This document shows positions 1 through 6,371 of a stretch of 25,680 bases of DNA, piece after piece. Under the pieces are notes generated by a model that saw nothing but the letters and a program-made list of their open reading frames with translations, searched no databases and had not been told where the DNA came from. This DNA comes from Prevotella sp. UBA2739 (GTDB lineage: Bacteria; Bacteroidota; Bacteroidia; Bacteroidales; Bacteroidaceae). Numbering within the stretch: position 1 is the stretch's first letter; each line of letters starts with the position of its first letter. The stretch is taken from positions 1-25,680 of the forward strand of contig DEJV01000007.1 in assembly GCA_002353525.1 (NCBI GenBank), written 5' to 3'. A program made the translations under genes and the position numbers.

Positions 1-103
1 GAGAGAATAGCCTCGCCTATTGAGAACCTATGAAGTTGGTGTTGACGAAGACAAGGGTAATCTCGTACCCACGCACCTCCGCACCTTCGAAGGCTTGCAA
101 TAG
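1..103 (+). other. possible 3' end of an upstream gene, apparently frameshifted
   Basis: Two overlapping reading frames at the window edge both look protein-like. Frame 1 (from base 1) reads ERIASPIENL and stops with TGA at 31-33. Frame 2 then reads YEVGVDEDKGNLVPTHLRTF and a few more residues to a TAG at 101-103. Removing one base near position 28 would join them into a single C-terminus. This could be the last 30-35 residues of a plus-strand gene carrying a frameshift, or chance. I do not recognise the family. The opposite strand is also open for about 30 codons, so coding status is uncertain. Confidence 0.25.
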
Positions 104-112
104 GAGCATATC

Positions 113-195
113 TCTTGCTTCTTGCTTCTTACTTTCTTGCTTCTAAAATCTATTCTCTCACCTCTCACCTCTCTCCCCTCACCTCTAAATCCTCA
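113..195. repeat. pyrimidine-rich short tandem repeats downstream of the AGCS gene
   Basis: The plus strand shows CTTGCTT-type units, then TCTCACC units, then two 7-bp TCCTCAA units that run into the end of the symporter gene. Read on the minus (sense) strand, the symporter stop codon TGA lies inside the GGATTGA unit. The TTCTATTCTCTCAC-YTCTCAC core recurs at about 24310-24346 and a related tract lies at 1584-1620, so this is a dispersed repeat class. Confidence 0.6.
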
Positions 196-1545
196 ATCCT
201 CAATGTTCTCTTCTGCATGCTCGTCGAGGCGGTTGCTCCAGAGGTATTTGTTGGTCTCTCTGACGATGACACCACTGAGGAACAGCAGCGAGAGCAGGTT
301 GGGGATGGCCATCAGCGCATTCATACAGTCGGCAATGTTCCACACAATGTCGAGGCTGATGGCACTGCCCACAAAGAGGCCGACGATGTAAAGCACCCTG
401 TAGATGGACTGGCGTATGCCGAGATACTCGGCGGCTCGCTCACCATAATAGCTCCACCCCAGAATGGTGGAGAAGGCAAAGGTGAGCAGGCCTACGGTGA
501 GCAGAGGCGCACCGATGTAGGGTATCTTGCCGAAAGCCATCTTGGTGAGGATGGCACCATTGTTATAGTCGATGTCGGGGTGGGCCAGGATGCTGCTCAC
601 GATGACGATGCCGGTGAGGGCGCAGATGATGACGGTGTCCCAGAACGTGCCGGATGCCGACACCAACGCCTGGCGTACAGGGTTGCGTGTCTGGGCAGCA
701 GCAGCCACAATGGGAGCAGAGCCCATACCCGACTCGTTGGAGAACAGTCCGCGGGCGATTCCGAAACGGGCGGCCATCATGACGGTGGTGCCCACAAAAC
801 CTCCACCAGCAGCCTCGGGTGTGAAAGCAGCCTCGCAGATGAGCTGGATGGCCGGCCATACGTAGTTGCCGTTCATGCAGAGGATGACGATGCAGCCTGC
901 CACATAGAACACTGCCATGAAAGGCACAAGCATGGTGCACACCTTGGCGATGCTTTTCACTCCACCCAGGATGACGGCTCCCACCAGCAGACAGAGCAGC
1001 AGGCCCGTAAGGTAGGGCGACACGCCGTAGGTCTCGTGCGTGAGCGTGGCGATGGCGTTGGCCTGTACGGTGTTGCCAATGCCAAAGGCGGCAATGGCGG
1101 TAAACAGAGCGAACAGTATGGCCATCCATTTCCAGCCCAGTCCGCGCTCCAGGGCGTACATCGGTCCGCCCAGCATGCGCCCGTCGGCTGTGCGAACACG
1201 ATACTTGATGGCCAGAAGTCCCTCAGCATATTTGGTAGAGATGCCGAAGACACCCGTGAGCCAGCACCACAACACAGCACCAGGACCGCCCAGAGCCACA
1301 GCCGTAGCCACACCGATGATGTTGCCCGTGCCGATGGTGGCTGCCAGGGCGGTGACGAGTGCGCCAAACTGGCTGACGTCGCCCTTGGCACCATGGTCGC
1401 GTTGGAACGACAGGCGGATGGCTGTAAATATTTTGCGCTGTGGGAACCGCAGACGGACGGTGAGGTAAATGTGTGTGCCAAGAAGCAGGATGATCATGGG
1501 CCAGCCCCACAAGAAATTGCTGATGTCGGATAGTATTTGGTTCAT
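193..1545 (-). CDS. sodium:alanine/glycine symporter, AGCS family
   Basis: A 450-residue integral membrane protein expected in the inner membrane, importing a small neutral amino acid (alanine or glycine class) with Na+. Family hallmarks are visible: the N-terminal WGWPMIILLLGTHIYLTVRL segment, the early GALVTALAATIGTGNIIG helix, GAVLWCWLTGVFGISTKYAE, GGPMYALERGLG, and the conserved FSNESGMGSAPIVAAAA block followed by GTFWDTVIICALTG. Length is normal for AGCS proteins. The start at 1545 gives the expected N-terminus just before the first hydrophobic helix. It lies 72 bp downstream of a DUF4230 gene on the same strand and probably shares its transcript; no separate consensus promoter is visible. 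The exact substrate cannot be read from the sequence. Confidence 0.93.
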   Translation of the reverse strand: MNQILSDISNFLWGWPMIILLLGTHIYLTVRLRFPQRKIFTAIRLSFQRDHGAKGDVSQFGALVTALAATIGTGNIIGVATAVALGGPGAVLWCWLTGVFGISTKYAEGLLAIKYRVRTADGRMLGGPMYALERGLGWKWMAILFALFTAIAAFGIGNTVQANAIATLTHETYGVSPYLTGLLLCLLVGAVILGGVKSIAKVCTMLVPFMAVFYVAGCIVILCMNGNYVWPAIQLICEAAFTPEAAGGGFVGTTVMMAARFGIARGLFSNESGMGSAPIVAAAAQTRNPVRQALVSASGTFWDTVIICALTGIVIVSSILAHPDIDYNNGAILTKMAFGKIPYIGAPLLTVGLLTFAFSTILGWSYYGERAAEYLGIRQSIYRVLYIVGLFVGSAISLDIVWNIADCMNALMAIPNLLSLLFLSGVIVRETNKYLWSNRLDEHAEENIED

Positions 1546-1550
1546 GTTCC

Positions 1551-1620
1551 TAATTTATAATTCATAATGCATAATGCATAATAGTTCTTTCACCTCTCTC
1601 ATCTCTCCTCTCATTTCTCA
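1551..1620. repeat. short tandem repeats between DUF4230 gene and symporter
   Basis: The gap holds CATAATG units of 7 bp (1563-1583, last copy imperfect) next to the symporter start. A pyrimidine-rich tract of CTCTCAT/TTCTCAC-like units (1584-1620) sits next to the upstream stop codon. On the sense strand that stop TGA is itself part of a GTGAGAA unit and is followed by further TGA copies. Confidence 0.55.
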
Positions 1621-2268
1621 CTTCTCATTGGGTGAAACTCTTACCGAGACATTTTGGAATCCCATGGTGCGCAGCAGTTTGTAGAACTGTGTGACGGCAT
1701 TGTCCTCGGCACTTTGTATGTTCTCGGGCGACAGACATCGATTGCGCATGTTGTAGTATGCACGCTTGTAGAGCGTGGCGAGGTCTTTCTCACTCCACGA
1801 GCCGCTCTGGAAGAACGACTGGGTGCGGGCCTCGTCGATGAAATCGTTATCCAGCAGTTCTATGGGGGGCAGCTTGACGATGATGGAGTCGCCTTGCTGT
1901 TCTATCCATCCTGGCGTCGCCTTTTGCATGTTGATGCCCAGGCGCAGGGTACCGTAATAGATGCGCACCAGTTCGTCGTCGCTGAAAAAGCCGCGGCGCA
2001 CGGTGTCGACCATCTCCTCGTCGCTGATGGAGAGAAACTCCCACTCGCCGATGGCTTCCATAGCGGTGATCTGCGTGGGGGTAAGCTCTATCTTATTGTC
2101 TACGTCGACGCCTACTGATGTCTGCGTCACCTTATACACGGCAACGGCTGCGAGGATGATGACAAGCACCACCACGGCAAGGATGGTGAGCAGCAGCCAC
2201 TCGCTGATTTGTCTTACCCTGTTTTTGCGGGGTTGGGGAATCTTCTGTTGATTGTCCATTTTCTTCAT
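1618..2268 (-). CDS. DUF4230 family protein, membrane-anchored
   Basis: 216 residues. Residues 1-22 are polar and basic, residues about 24-46 form one hydrophobic segment (WLLLTILAVVVLVIILAAVA), and the rest is hydrophilic, so this is probably a single-pass inner-membrane protein with its domain in the periplasm. The domain resembles DUF4230: a YKVTQTSVGVDV-like entry strand, an EWEFLSISDEEMVDTVRRG stretch, a hydrophobic strand (SIIVKLPPIELLDND), and a C-terminal helix with FQNVSVRV. The family has no established function. It follows another DUF4230 gene by 31 bp, and the two are divergent in sequence, suggesting an old duplication whose products may pair across the envelope. Start at 2268; an internal Met at codon 4 is an alternative. 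Confidence 0.8.
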   Translation of the reverse strand: MKKMDNQQKIPQPRKNRVRQISEWLLLTILAVVVLVIILAAVAVYKVTQTSVGVDVDNKIELTPTQITAMEAIGEWEFLSISDEEMVDTVRRGFFSDDELVRIYYGTLRLGINMQKATPGWIEQQGDSIIVKLPPIELLDNDFIDEARTQSFFQSGSWSEKDLATLYKRAYYNMRNRCLSPENIQSAEDNAVTQFYKLLRTMGFQNVSVRVSPNEK

Positions 2269-2299
2269 TCATGTTTTGTGCGCATGAGCGTACGTTGAA

Positions 2300-2977
2300 T
2301 CAGTTTTTCAGTCGTTCGATGGTTCCTGTGTCGAGCAGTCGCGGCAGGTCGGAGGCGGTGAACTCTTTCCGGAAGGTGATGGTAATGTCTTGCTCTTTGA
2401 ATCCCATCTGCACAATCATGGGGATGATGGTGCGTGCCGCATTCTCCTTGGCCATGTCGATGATACCCATCTTTGGCACACTGTTGAGGATAGCCGCGCG
2501 GCCCTGTTTCTCCAGATGGGTCAGCTCGGCATCGGTGAAGTTGCTGCGCAGGATGGAGACGTGCTTCTTCACGTTCTCGTGGTCGATGCGGCTGCTCGTC
2601 ATGGTCACCTCGGGATCGGGCAGGACGATCTCTATTTTCTGTCCGTTGCGCCGGATGTTCTGCTTAGAGAAGTGGCTGAAGTCTACCGATGCTTTCAGCG
2701 TAGCGTCCATGGGGATGGCCACTTTTCGGTCGCCGATGGGCAGCTGAATGTTGAACACCTGTTGCAGGATGCTGCCCTTGAGCTTCAGCTGGTCGGTATG
2801 CGTGATGATTTTATGCACGTGATACTCGGCGGTGTAGAGCTTCGAGCATTTCTGTATCTGCATAATCATCATGGGGATGGTGTCGACGAGCTGCGTGGGT
2901 TGTTTGGGGACTTTTGCCTTGTTGCCACATGCGAGCAGCAACGAGGCCACAGCTATGTAAATAAGTACTCTTTTCAT
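2300..2977 (-). CDS. DUF4230 family lipoprotein
   Basis: I place the start at 2977 because it gives a lipoprotein signal peptide, MKRVLIYIAVASLLLACGNK, with Cys17 as the lipidation site. An in-frame upstream extension to 3028 would overlap the promoter and adds nothing like a signal sequence. The mature part (about 209 residues) has the DUF4230 pattern: MIMQIQKCSKLYTAEYHVHKI, a hydrophobic strand (GQKIEIVLPDPEVTM), a helical stretch with EKQGRAAILNS, and a terminal strand DITITFRKEF. It is first in a three-gene unit with the second DUF4230 gene and the AGCS symporter. No enzyme motif is visible and the function is unknown. Confidence 0.8.
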   Translation of the reverse strand: MKRVLIYIAVASLLLACGNKAKVPKQPTQLVDTIPMMIMQIQKCSKLYTAEYHVHKIITHTDQLKLKGSILQQVFNIQLPIGDRKVAIPMDATLKASVDFSHFSKQNIRRNGQKIEIVLPDPEVTMTSSRIDHENVKKHVSILRSNFTDAELTHLEKQGRAAILNSVPKMGIIDMAKENAARTIIPMIVQMGFKEQDITITFRKEFTASDLPRLLDTGTIERLKN

Positions 2978-2999
2978 GCCTGTAAATGTTAATATGTTG

Positions 3000-3007
3000 C
3001 AAAGATA
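3000..3007 (-). promoter_or_regulatory. -7 element of the DUF4230/AGCS operon promoter
   Basis: On the minus strand the sequence reads TATCTTTG, a perfect Bacteroidetes TAnnTTTG box, 22 bp before the ATG at 2977. I see no clear TTTG -33 element at the usual 19-21 bp spacing, so the upstream half may be weak. Confidence 0.6.
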
Positions 3008-3232
3008 ATAATTTTTTTGTACGCACATTAAACTTTTATCTGCTTTTTTCGTCCAAATTGTAACACATAAAAACTAAATGCATCATAAATACATATAGAT
3101 TCCTTAGATATTAGGTTAGCACATAGTAGTAATCACAAACAGATAATTTAAGTTAGATAATTATGTCAGATTGAATTCAGGACCATGGGCGGGGATGATG
3201 TGAATCATTCCCGCCTATACCTTTTAATAATA
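3008..3232. other. AT-rich divergent intergenic region with one strong hairpin (3188-3215)
   Basis: This lies between divergent transcription units. Most of it is AT-rich with no supported gene. At 3188-3215 there is a 12-bp stem: GGCGGG-GATGAT pairs with ATCATT-CCCGCC (one G-T pair) around a 4-nt loop. It lies 17 bp before the -33 box of the next promoter and is followed on the plus strand only by TATACCTTTT. It could end a short unannotated transcript or be a regulator site; there is no recognisable gene in front of it. Confidence 0.45.
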
Positions 3233-3264
3233 TTTGCACGTTATGATTTTTTTCGCTATCTTTG
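3233..3264 (+). promoter_or_regulatory. promoter of the lipoprotein/xth/Memo-AMMECR1 unit
   Basis: TTTG at 3233-3236 and TATCTTTG at 3257-3264 are separated by 20 bp, matching the Bacteroidetes housekeeping consensus. Transcription would start about 3270, leaving a short leader before the ATG at 3289. Confidence 0.75.
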
Positions 3265-3288
3265 CAATCAAAAATCAACTGAACGATA

Positions 3289-3855
3289 ATGAATAGACTA
3301 AAACTGTTTGTTGTGGCAGCTTGTGCAGGATGCCTGCTCGTGGGCTGCAAGGAAAAACCAAAGAGCAATGACATTATTGCGCCCAAACCCGTCAAAGAAG
3401 TGCAGACCGGACCGGTGAGAATGCAAGAGATAAAACAGTCGCGCGAGGTAGACTGGGTGGGCAGCCAGTATAAAATAGAGATTGTGCGCTCGGCTGATGA
3501 TCAACTGGCGCTGACACGCGACGAGTCGGGCAAGAAATACTACGACAATAAGATTGAGATGAAGATACTTCGTAAAGACGGGTCGCAGTTTTTCGGACGT
3601 ACGTTTACGAAGGTCGATTTCGTGTCCTATCTTGACGATAACACGCGCAAAGACGGCGCCCTGCTAGGCATTGTGCTCGACAAGGCTGAGGAAAACCAAC
3701 TGCGCTTTGCCGCCAGCGTAGGTTCGCCCGACGTGCTGAGCGACCAGTATGTGCCGATGCTTCTTGTCGTCACCCGTATGGGCGAGGTGAAGATTTCAAA
3801 AGACACTCGCCTCGACTCTGGTGCGCAAGAGGAGGAATACGATGAGGGCGTTTGA
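3289..3855 (+). CDS. small lipoprotein, DUF4738-like
   Basis: 188 residues starting with a lipoprotein signal peptide (MNRLKLFVVAACAGCLLVGC, Cys20 predicted lipidated). The mature region is mixed alpha/beta, with a conserved-looking centre KKYYDNKIEMKILRKDGSQF followed by FGRTFTKVDF, and an acidic C-terminus (EEEYDEGV). The pattern resembles the Bacteroidales DUF4738 lipoprotein family; I recall this family by its RKDGSxFFxRTFTK stretch and did not check it. Function is unknown and no catalytic motif is visible. It is first in a probable three-gene unit with exonuclease III (39 bp downstream) and the Memo-AMMECR1 fusion. Confidence 0.75.
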   Translation: MNRLKLFVVAACAGCLLVGCKEKPKSNDIIAPKPVKEVQTGPVRMQEIKQSREVDWVGSQYKIEIVRSADDQLALTRDESGKKYYDNKIEMKILRKDGSQFFGRTFTKVDFVSYLDDNTRKDGALLGIVLDKAEENQLRFAASVGSPDVLSDQYVPMLLVVTRMGEVKISKDTRLDSGAQEEEYDEGV

Positions 3856-3857
3856 AT

Positions 3858-3885
3858 AAGTGACAAGTAACAAGTAACAAGTAAC
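3858..3885 (+). repeat. 7-bp tandem repeat AAGTRAC, four copies
   Basis: Four contiguous copies (AAGTGAC, then three AAGTAAC) begin 2 bp after the stop codon of the lipoprotein gene and end 9 bp before the xth start. Each unit contains TGA or TAA; at 7-bp spacing the stops at 3861, 3868 and 3875 fall in all three frames. Confidence 0.85.
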
Positions 3886-3894
3886 AGGTGGTAT

Positions 3895-4656
3895 ATGATC
3901 AAGTTAGTTTCGTGGAATGTGAATGGCCTGCGCGCTTGTGAGGGCAAAGGCTTTAGTGAGATTTTCAAGCAGATGGATGCCGACTTCTTTTGTCTGCAAG
4001 AGACCAAGATGCAGGCCGGACAGCTGGACTTGCAGTTTGACGGCTACCAGTCGTTTTGGAACTATGCCGACAAAAAAGGCTATAGCGGTACGGCCATCTT
4101 TACGAAGCATCAGCCTCTGAGCGTGGCCTATGGCATCGGAATAGACGAGCACGACCATGAGGGGCGCGTCATCACGCTGGAGTTGAACGATTTCTATCTG
4201 GTGACGGTCTATACGCCCAACTCACAAGACGAACTGCGACGGCTGGACTACCGCATGCGCTGGGAGGATGACTTCCAGGCTTATCTGCAGAAGCTGGACC
4301 AGGTGAAACCCGTGGTGGTGTGTGGCGACATGAATGTGGCTCACGAGGAAATAGACTTGAAGAATCCTAAAACCAACCGGCGCAACGCAGGCTTCACGGA
4401 TGAAGAACGAGAGAAGTTCAGCCAGTTGCTCGGCAAGGGTTTCATCGACACGTTCCGTTGGAAATATCCCGAACAGGTGACTTACTCGTGGTGGTCGTAC
4501 CGTTTCCAGGCGCGCCAGAAGAATGCAGGGTGGCGCATCGACTACTTTGTGACGAGCGAGCGGCTGGAAAACCGCATTGCCGATGCTATCATCCATACCG
4601 AGATATTCGGTTCCGACCACTGTCCGGTGGAACTGCTGCTGGATGAGCATGCATGA
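3895..4656 (+). CDS. xth: exodeoxyribonuclease III (AP endonuclease)
   Basis: 253 residues, normal for the Xth/ExoA/APE1 family of the endonuclease/exonuclease/phosphatase fold. It cleaves DNA at abasic sites and removes nucleotides from 3' ends in base-excision repair, in the cytoplasm. Active-site motifs are all present: WNVNG (7-11) with Asn8, LQETKM with metal-binding Glu36, VYTPNS around 105-110, GDMN with Asp145 and Asn147, and SDH with Asp241-His242 near the C-terminus. A WW-YRFQARQKNAGWRIDYF region supplies the usual DNA-contact loop. Start at 3895 gives the canonical MIKLVSWNVNG N-terminus. Its stop codon overlaps the next gene's start (ATGA), so the two are probably translationally coupled. 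Confidence 0.96.
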   Translation: MIKLVSWNVNGLRACEGKGFSEIFKQMDADFFCLQETKMQAGQLDLQFDGYQSFWNYADKKGYSGTAIFTKHQPLSVAYGIGIDEHDHEGRVITLELNDFYLVTVYTPNSQDELRRLDYRMRWEDDFQAYLQKLDQVKPVVVCGDMNVAHEEIDLKNPKTNRRNAGFTDEEREKFSQLLGKGFIDTFRWKYPEQVTYSWWSYRFQARQKNAGWRIDYFVTSERLENRIADAIIHTEIFGSDHCPVELLLDEHA

Positions 4657-6152
4657 AAAAAGTAATTGTGATATTGGCTATGACCATCATTCTGATAACC
4701 CTAATCGCTGCAATCATGATGGGACAGACAGACGAACAAAACAACAGACAGACGATTGTGAGACCCGCCACGCAGGCCGGACGCTTCTATGATGGAAATG
4801 CCCAACGGCTTAGTCGTGAAGTGGACAGTCTGCTGGCTATGCACCAGACAACCGAAAAAGCCCAGGTGGCAGCACTCATCGTGCCGCATGCCGGTTATTA
4901 TTTCTCGGGAAGTGTGGCAGCGGCAGCCTATGCTACCCTGCATCCCGATAAACCCTACAAGCGCATCTTCATGCTGGGCCCCAGCCACCACGAATGGCTC
5001 GACGGTGCGTCGGTGAATACCGAGGCCGACTGTTATGCCACACCGTTAGGTCAGGTGAGGGTCGACAGAGAGACGTGCCGCAAGCTGATAGAGGCTGACA
5101 GCGTTTTTGCCTACCGGCCCGAGGCGCACGACCGTGAGCACTGTCTGGAGGTGCAGTTGCCCTTCCTGCAGCGCAGACTGGGCGATGTGCCCCCCATCGT
5201 GCCTGTCATTATCTCGACCAACGACTTCAACAAGCTGGAGAGAATGGCAGAGGTGCTGAAACCCTATATCGATGATCAGGACAATCTGTTTGTCATCAGC
5301 AGCGACTTTTCGCATTATCCGTCATACGACGATGCTTGCAAGGTGGATGCCCTGACGGGAAAGGCTGTTGAGAGCGGCGACGTGAGCCAGTTGATTGCGG
5401 CCATACGGAAGAATGCCAAGAGCGGTGTCAGGAATCTCGCCACGAGTGCATGTGGCGAATTGGCCATTGCCACCTTGCTGTTGATGCTCGACAAGAGTTA
5501 CGAAGTGAAGCACTTGATGTACCGGAACTCGGGCGATGTGGATGATCACGACCGTAGCAGGGTGGTGGGCTATCACGCCTTTGCCGTAGTTAGGAAAGAT
5601 ACAACAGGTTTTGTGCTGACCGCACAAGAGAAAAAACAGCTGAAAGAGATTGCCGCAGCAAGCATCCGCGATGCGCTCGACGGAAAGCCTGTCTCGCGTT
5701 CGGTGGCGCTGCATGCCGACAACCCTCGGCTGGATGTGAAGTGTGGAGCCTTTGTGTCGCTCCATCGGCATGGACAGTTGCGTGGTTGCATAGGTCATTT
5801 TGGCGAGGATGTGTCTTTGCGCGAGATTGTGGCGAGGATGGCCCGTGCTGCCGCTTTCGACGATCCGCGCTTCCAGCCTGTGCGCCGTGAGGAACTCGAC
5901 GCCATCGACTTGGAGTTGTCGGTGCTCACCCCGATGCGCCGTATCAGCAGTCTTGACGAGTTTGAATTGCACAAGCATGGCATCTATATTCGTAAGGGGC
6001 ACCGCAGTGGAACCTTTCTGCCTCAGGTGGCGGACGAGGTGAATTGGACGAAGGAAGAGTTTGTGGGGCATTGCTCGCGCGATAAGGCCGGACTGGGATG
6101 GGACGGCTGGCGCGATGCCGAGCTGTATGTGTATGAGGCCATCGTGTTTTAG
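4653..6152 (+). CDS. Memo-AMMECR1 fusion (AmmeMemoRadiSam proteins B and A) with N-terminal membrane anchor
   Basis: 499 residues in three parts. Residues 4-24 are a hydrophobic segment after MKK with no clear cleavage site. Residues about 33-312 are a Memo-like domain: PHAG (His79), GPSHHE (His112/113), HCLEVQLPFLQ (His163), SSDFSHYP (Asp218, His221) and TSACGE (Cys267), matching the metal-site His/His/Cys known from human MEMO1. Residues about 325-499 are an AMMECR1 domain with its signature LRGCIG (376-381) and a WTKEEF-GWDGWRDAELYVYEA ending. These domains define the poorly understood AmmeMemoRadiSam system, whose third member is a radical SAM enzyme; none is encoded in this window. The start overlaps the xth stop by 4 bp. 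The anchor would place the domains outside the cytoplasm, which is unexpected for this system. Confidence 0.9.
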   Translation: MKKVIVILAMTIILITLIAAIMMGQTDEQNNRQTIVRPATQAGRFYDGNAQRLSREVDSLLAMHQTTEKAQVAALIVPHAGYYFSGSVAAAAYATLHPDKPYKRIFMLGPSHHEWLDGASVNTEADCYATPLGQVRVDRETCRKLIEADSVFAYRPEAHDREHCLEVQLPFLQRRLGDVPPIVPVIISTNDFNKLERMAEVLKPYIDDQDNLFVISSDFSHYPSYDDACKVDALTGKAVESGDVSQLIAAIRKNAKSGVRNLATSACGELAIATLLLMLDKSYEVKHLMYRNSGDVDDHDRSRVVGYHAFAVVRKDTTGFVLTAQEKKQLKEIAAASIRDALDGKPVSRSVALHADNPRLDVKCGAFVSLHRHGQLRGCIGHFGEDVSLREIVARMARAAAFDDPRFQPVRREELDAIDLELSVLTPMRRISSLDEFELHKHGIYIRKGHRSGTFLPQVADEVNWTKEEFVGHCSRDKAGLGWDGWRDAELYVYEAIVF

Positions 6153-6154
6153 CA

Positions 6155-6289
6155 AATCGGAGTAATCGGAGTATTCTGAATAATCGGAATCATCAGAATC
6201 ATCGGAGTAATCAGAATATTCAGAGTATTCAGAATATTCAGAGTATTCAGAATCTTCAGAGTATTCAGAGTAATCGGAATCATCAGAGA
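6155..6289. repeat. 9-bp degenerate tandem repeat, about 15 copies
   Basis: Units such as AATCGGAGT, ATTCAGAGT, ATTCAGAAT and CATCAGAAT run without gaps from 2 bp after the Memo-AMMECR1 stop codon. Because the unit is 9 bp, the minus strand stays open and would read as an SDYSEYSEDSEY-type peptide, but no gene there is credible. Confidence 0.9.
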
Positions 6290-6301
6290 ATGTGATCATA
6301 A

Positions 6302-6334
6302 AAAAGCCACCTTCCAGTTAGGGAGGTGGCTTTT
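6302..6334. terminator. bidirectional intrinsic terminator
   Basis: AAAAGCCACCT (6302-6312) pairs perfectly with AGGTGGCTTTT (6324-6334), with further pairs inside. A-rich and T-rich flanks allow use on both strands. It lies between the convergent Memo-AMMECR1 and tryptophanase genes. Confidence 0.9.
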
Positions 6335-6371
6335 GCTGTTTTCAGTCTCTGGGAGAGATGTCATTTTTATT

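Noticed and set aside
115..1533. 472-codon plus-strand ORF opposite the AGCS symporter
   Set aside because: Its product is low in hydrophobic structure and rich in His, Asp and Gly, as expected for the reverse complement of a GC-rich membrane protein gene. The minus strand encodes a clear AGCS transporter.
2978..3028. Upstream in-frame extension of the DUF4230 lipoprotein gene
   Set aside because: It overlaps the TATCTTTG promoter box and would bury the lipoprotein signal peptide; the Met at 2977 is the better start.
6155..6289. CRISPR array
   Set aside because: Units are 9 bp, contiguous and degenerate, without spacers, and no cas genes are present.
5322..6299. 325-codon minus-strand ORF starting with an SDYSEYSEDSEY-like repeat
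   Set aside because: The repeat comes from the 9-bp intergenic tandem array, and the rest is antisense to the AMMECR1 and Memo domains.
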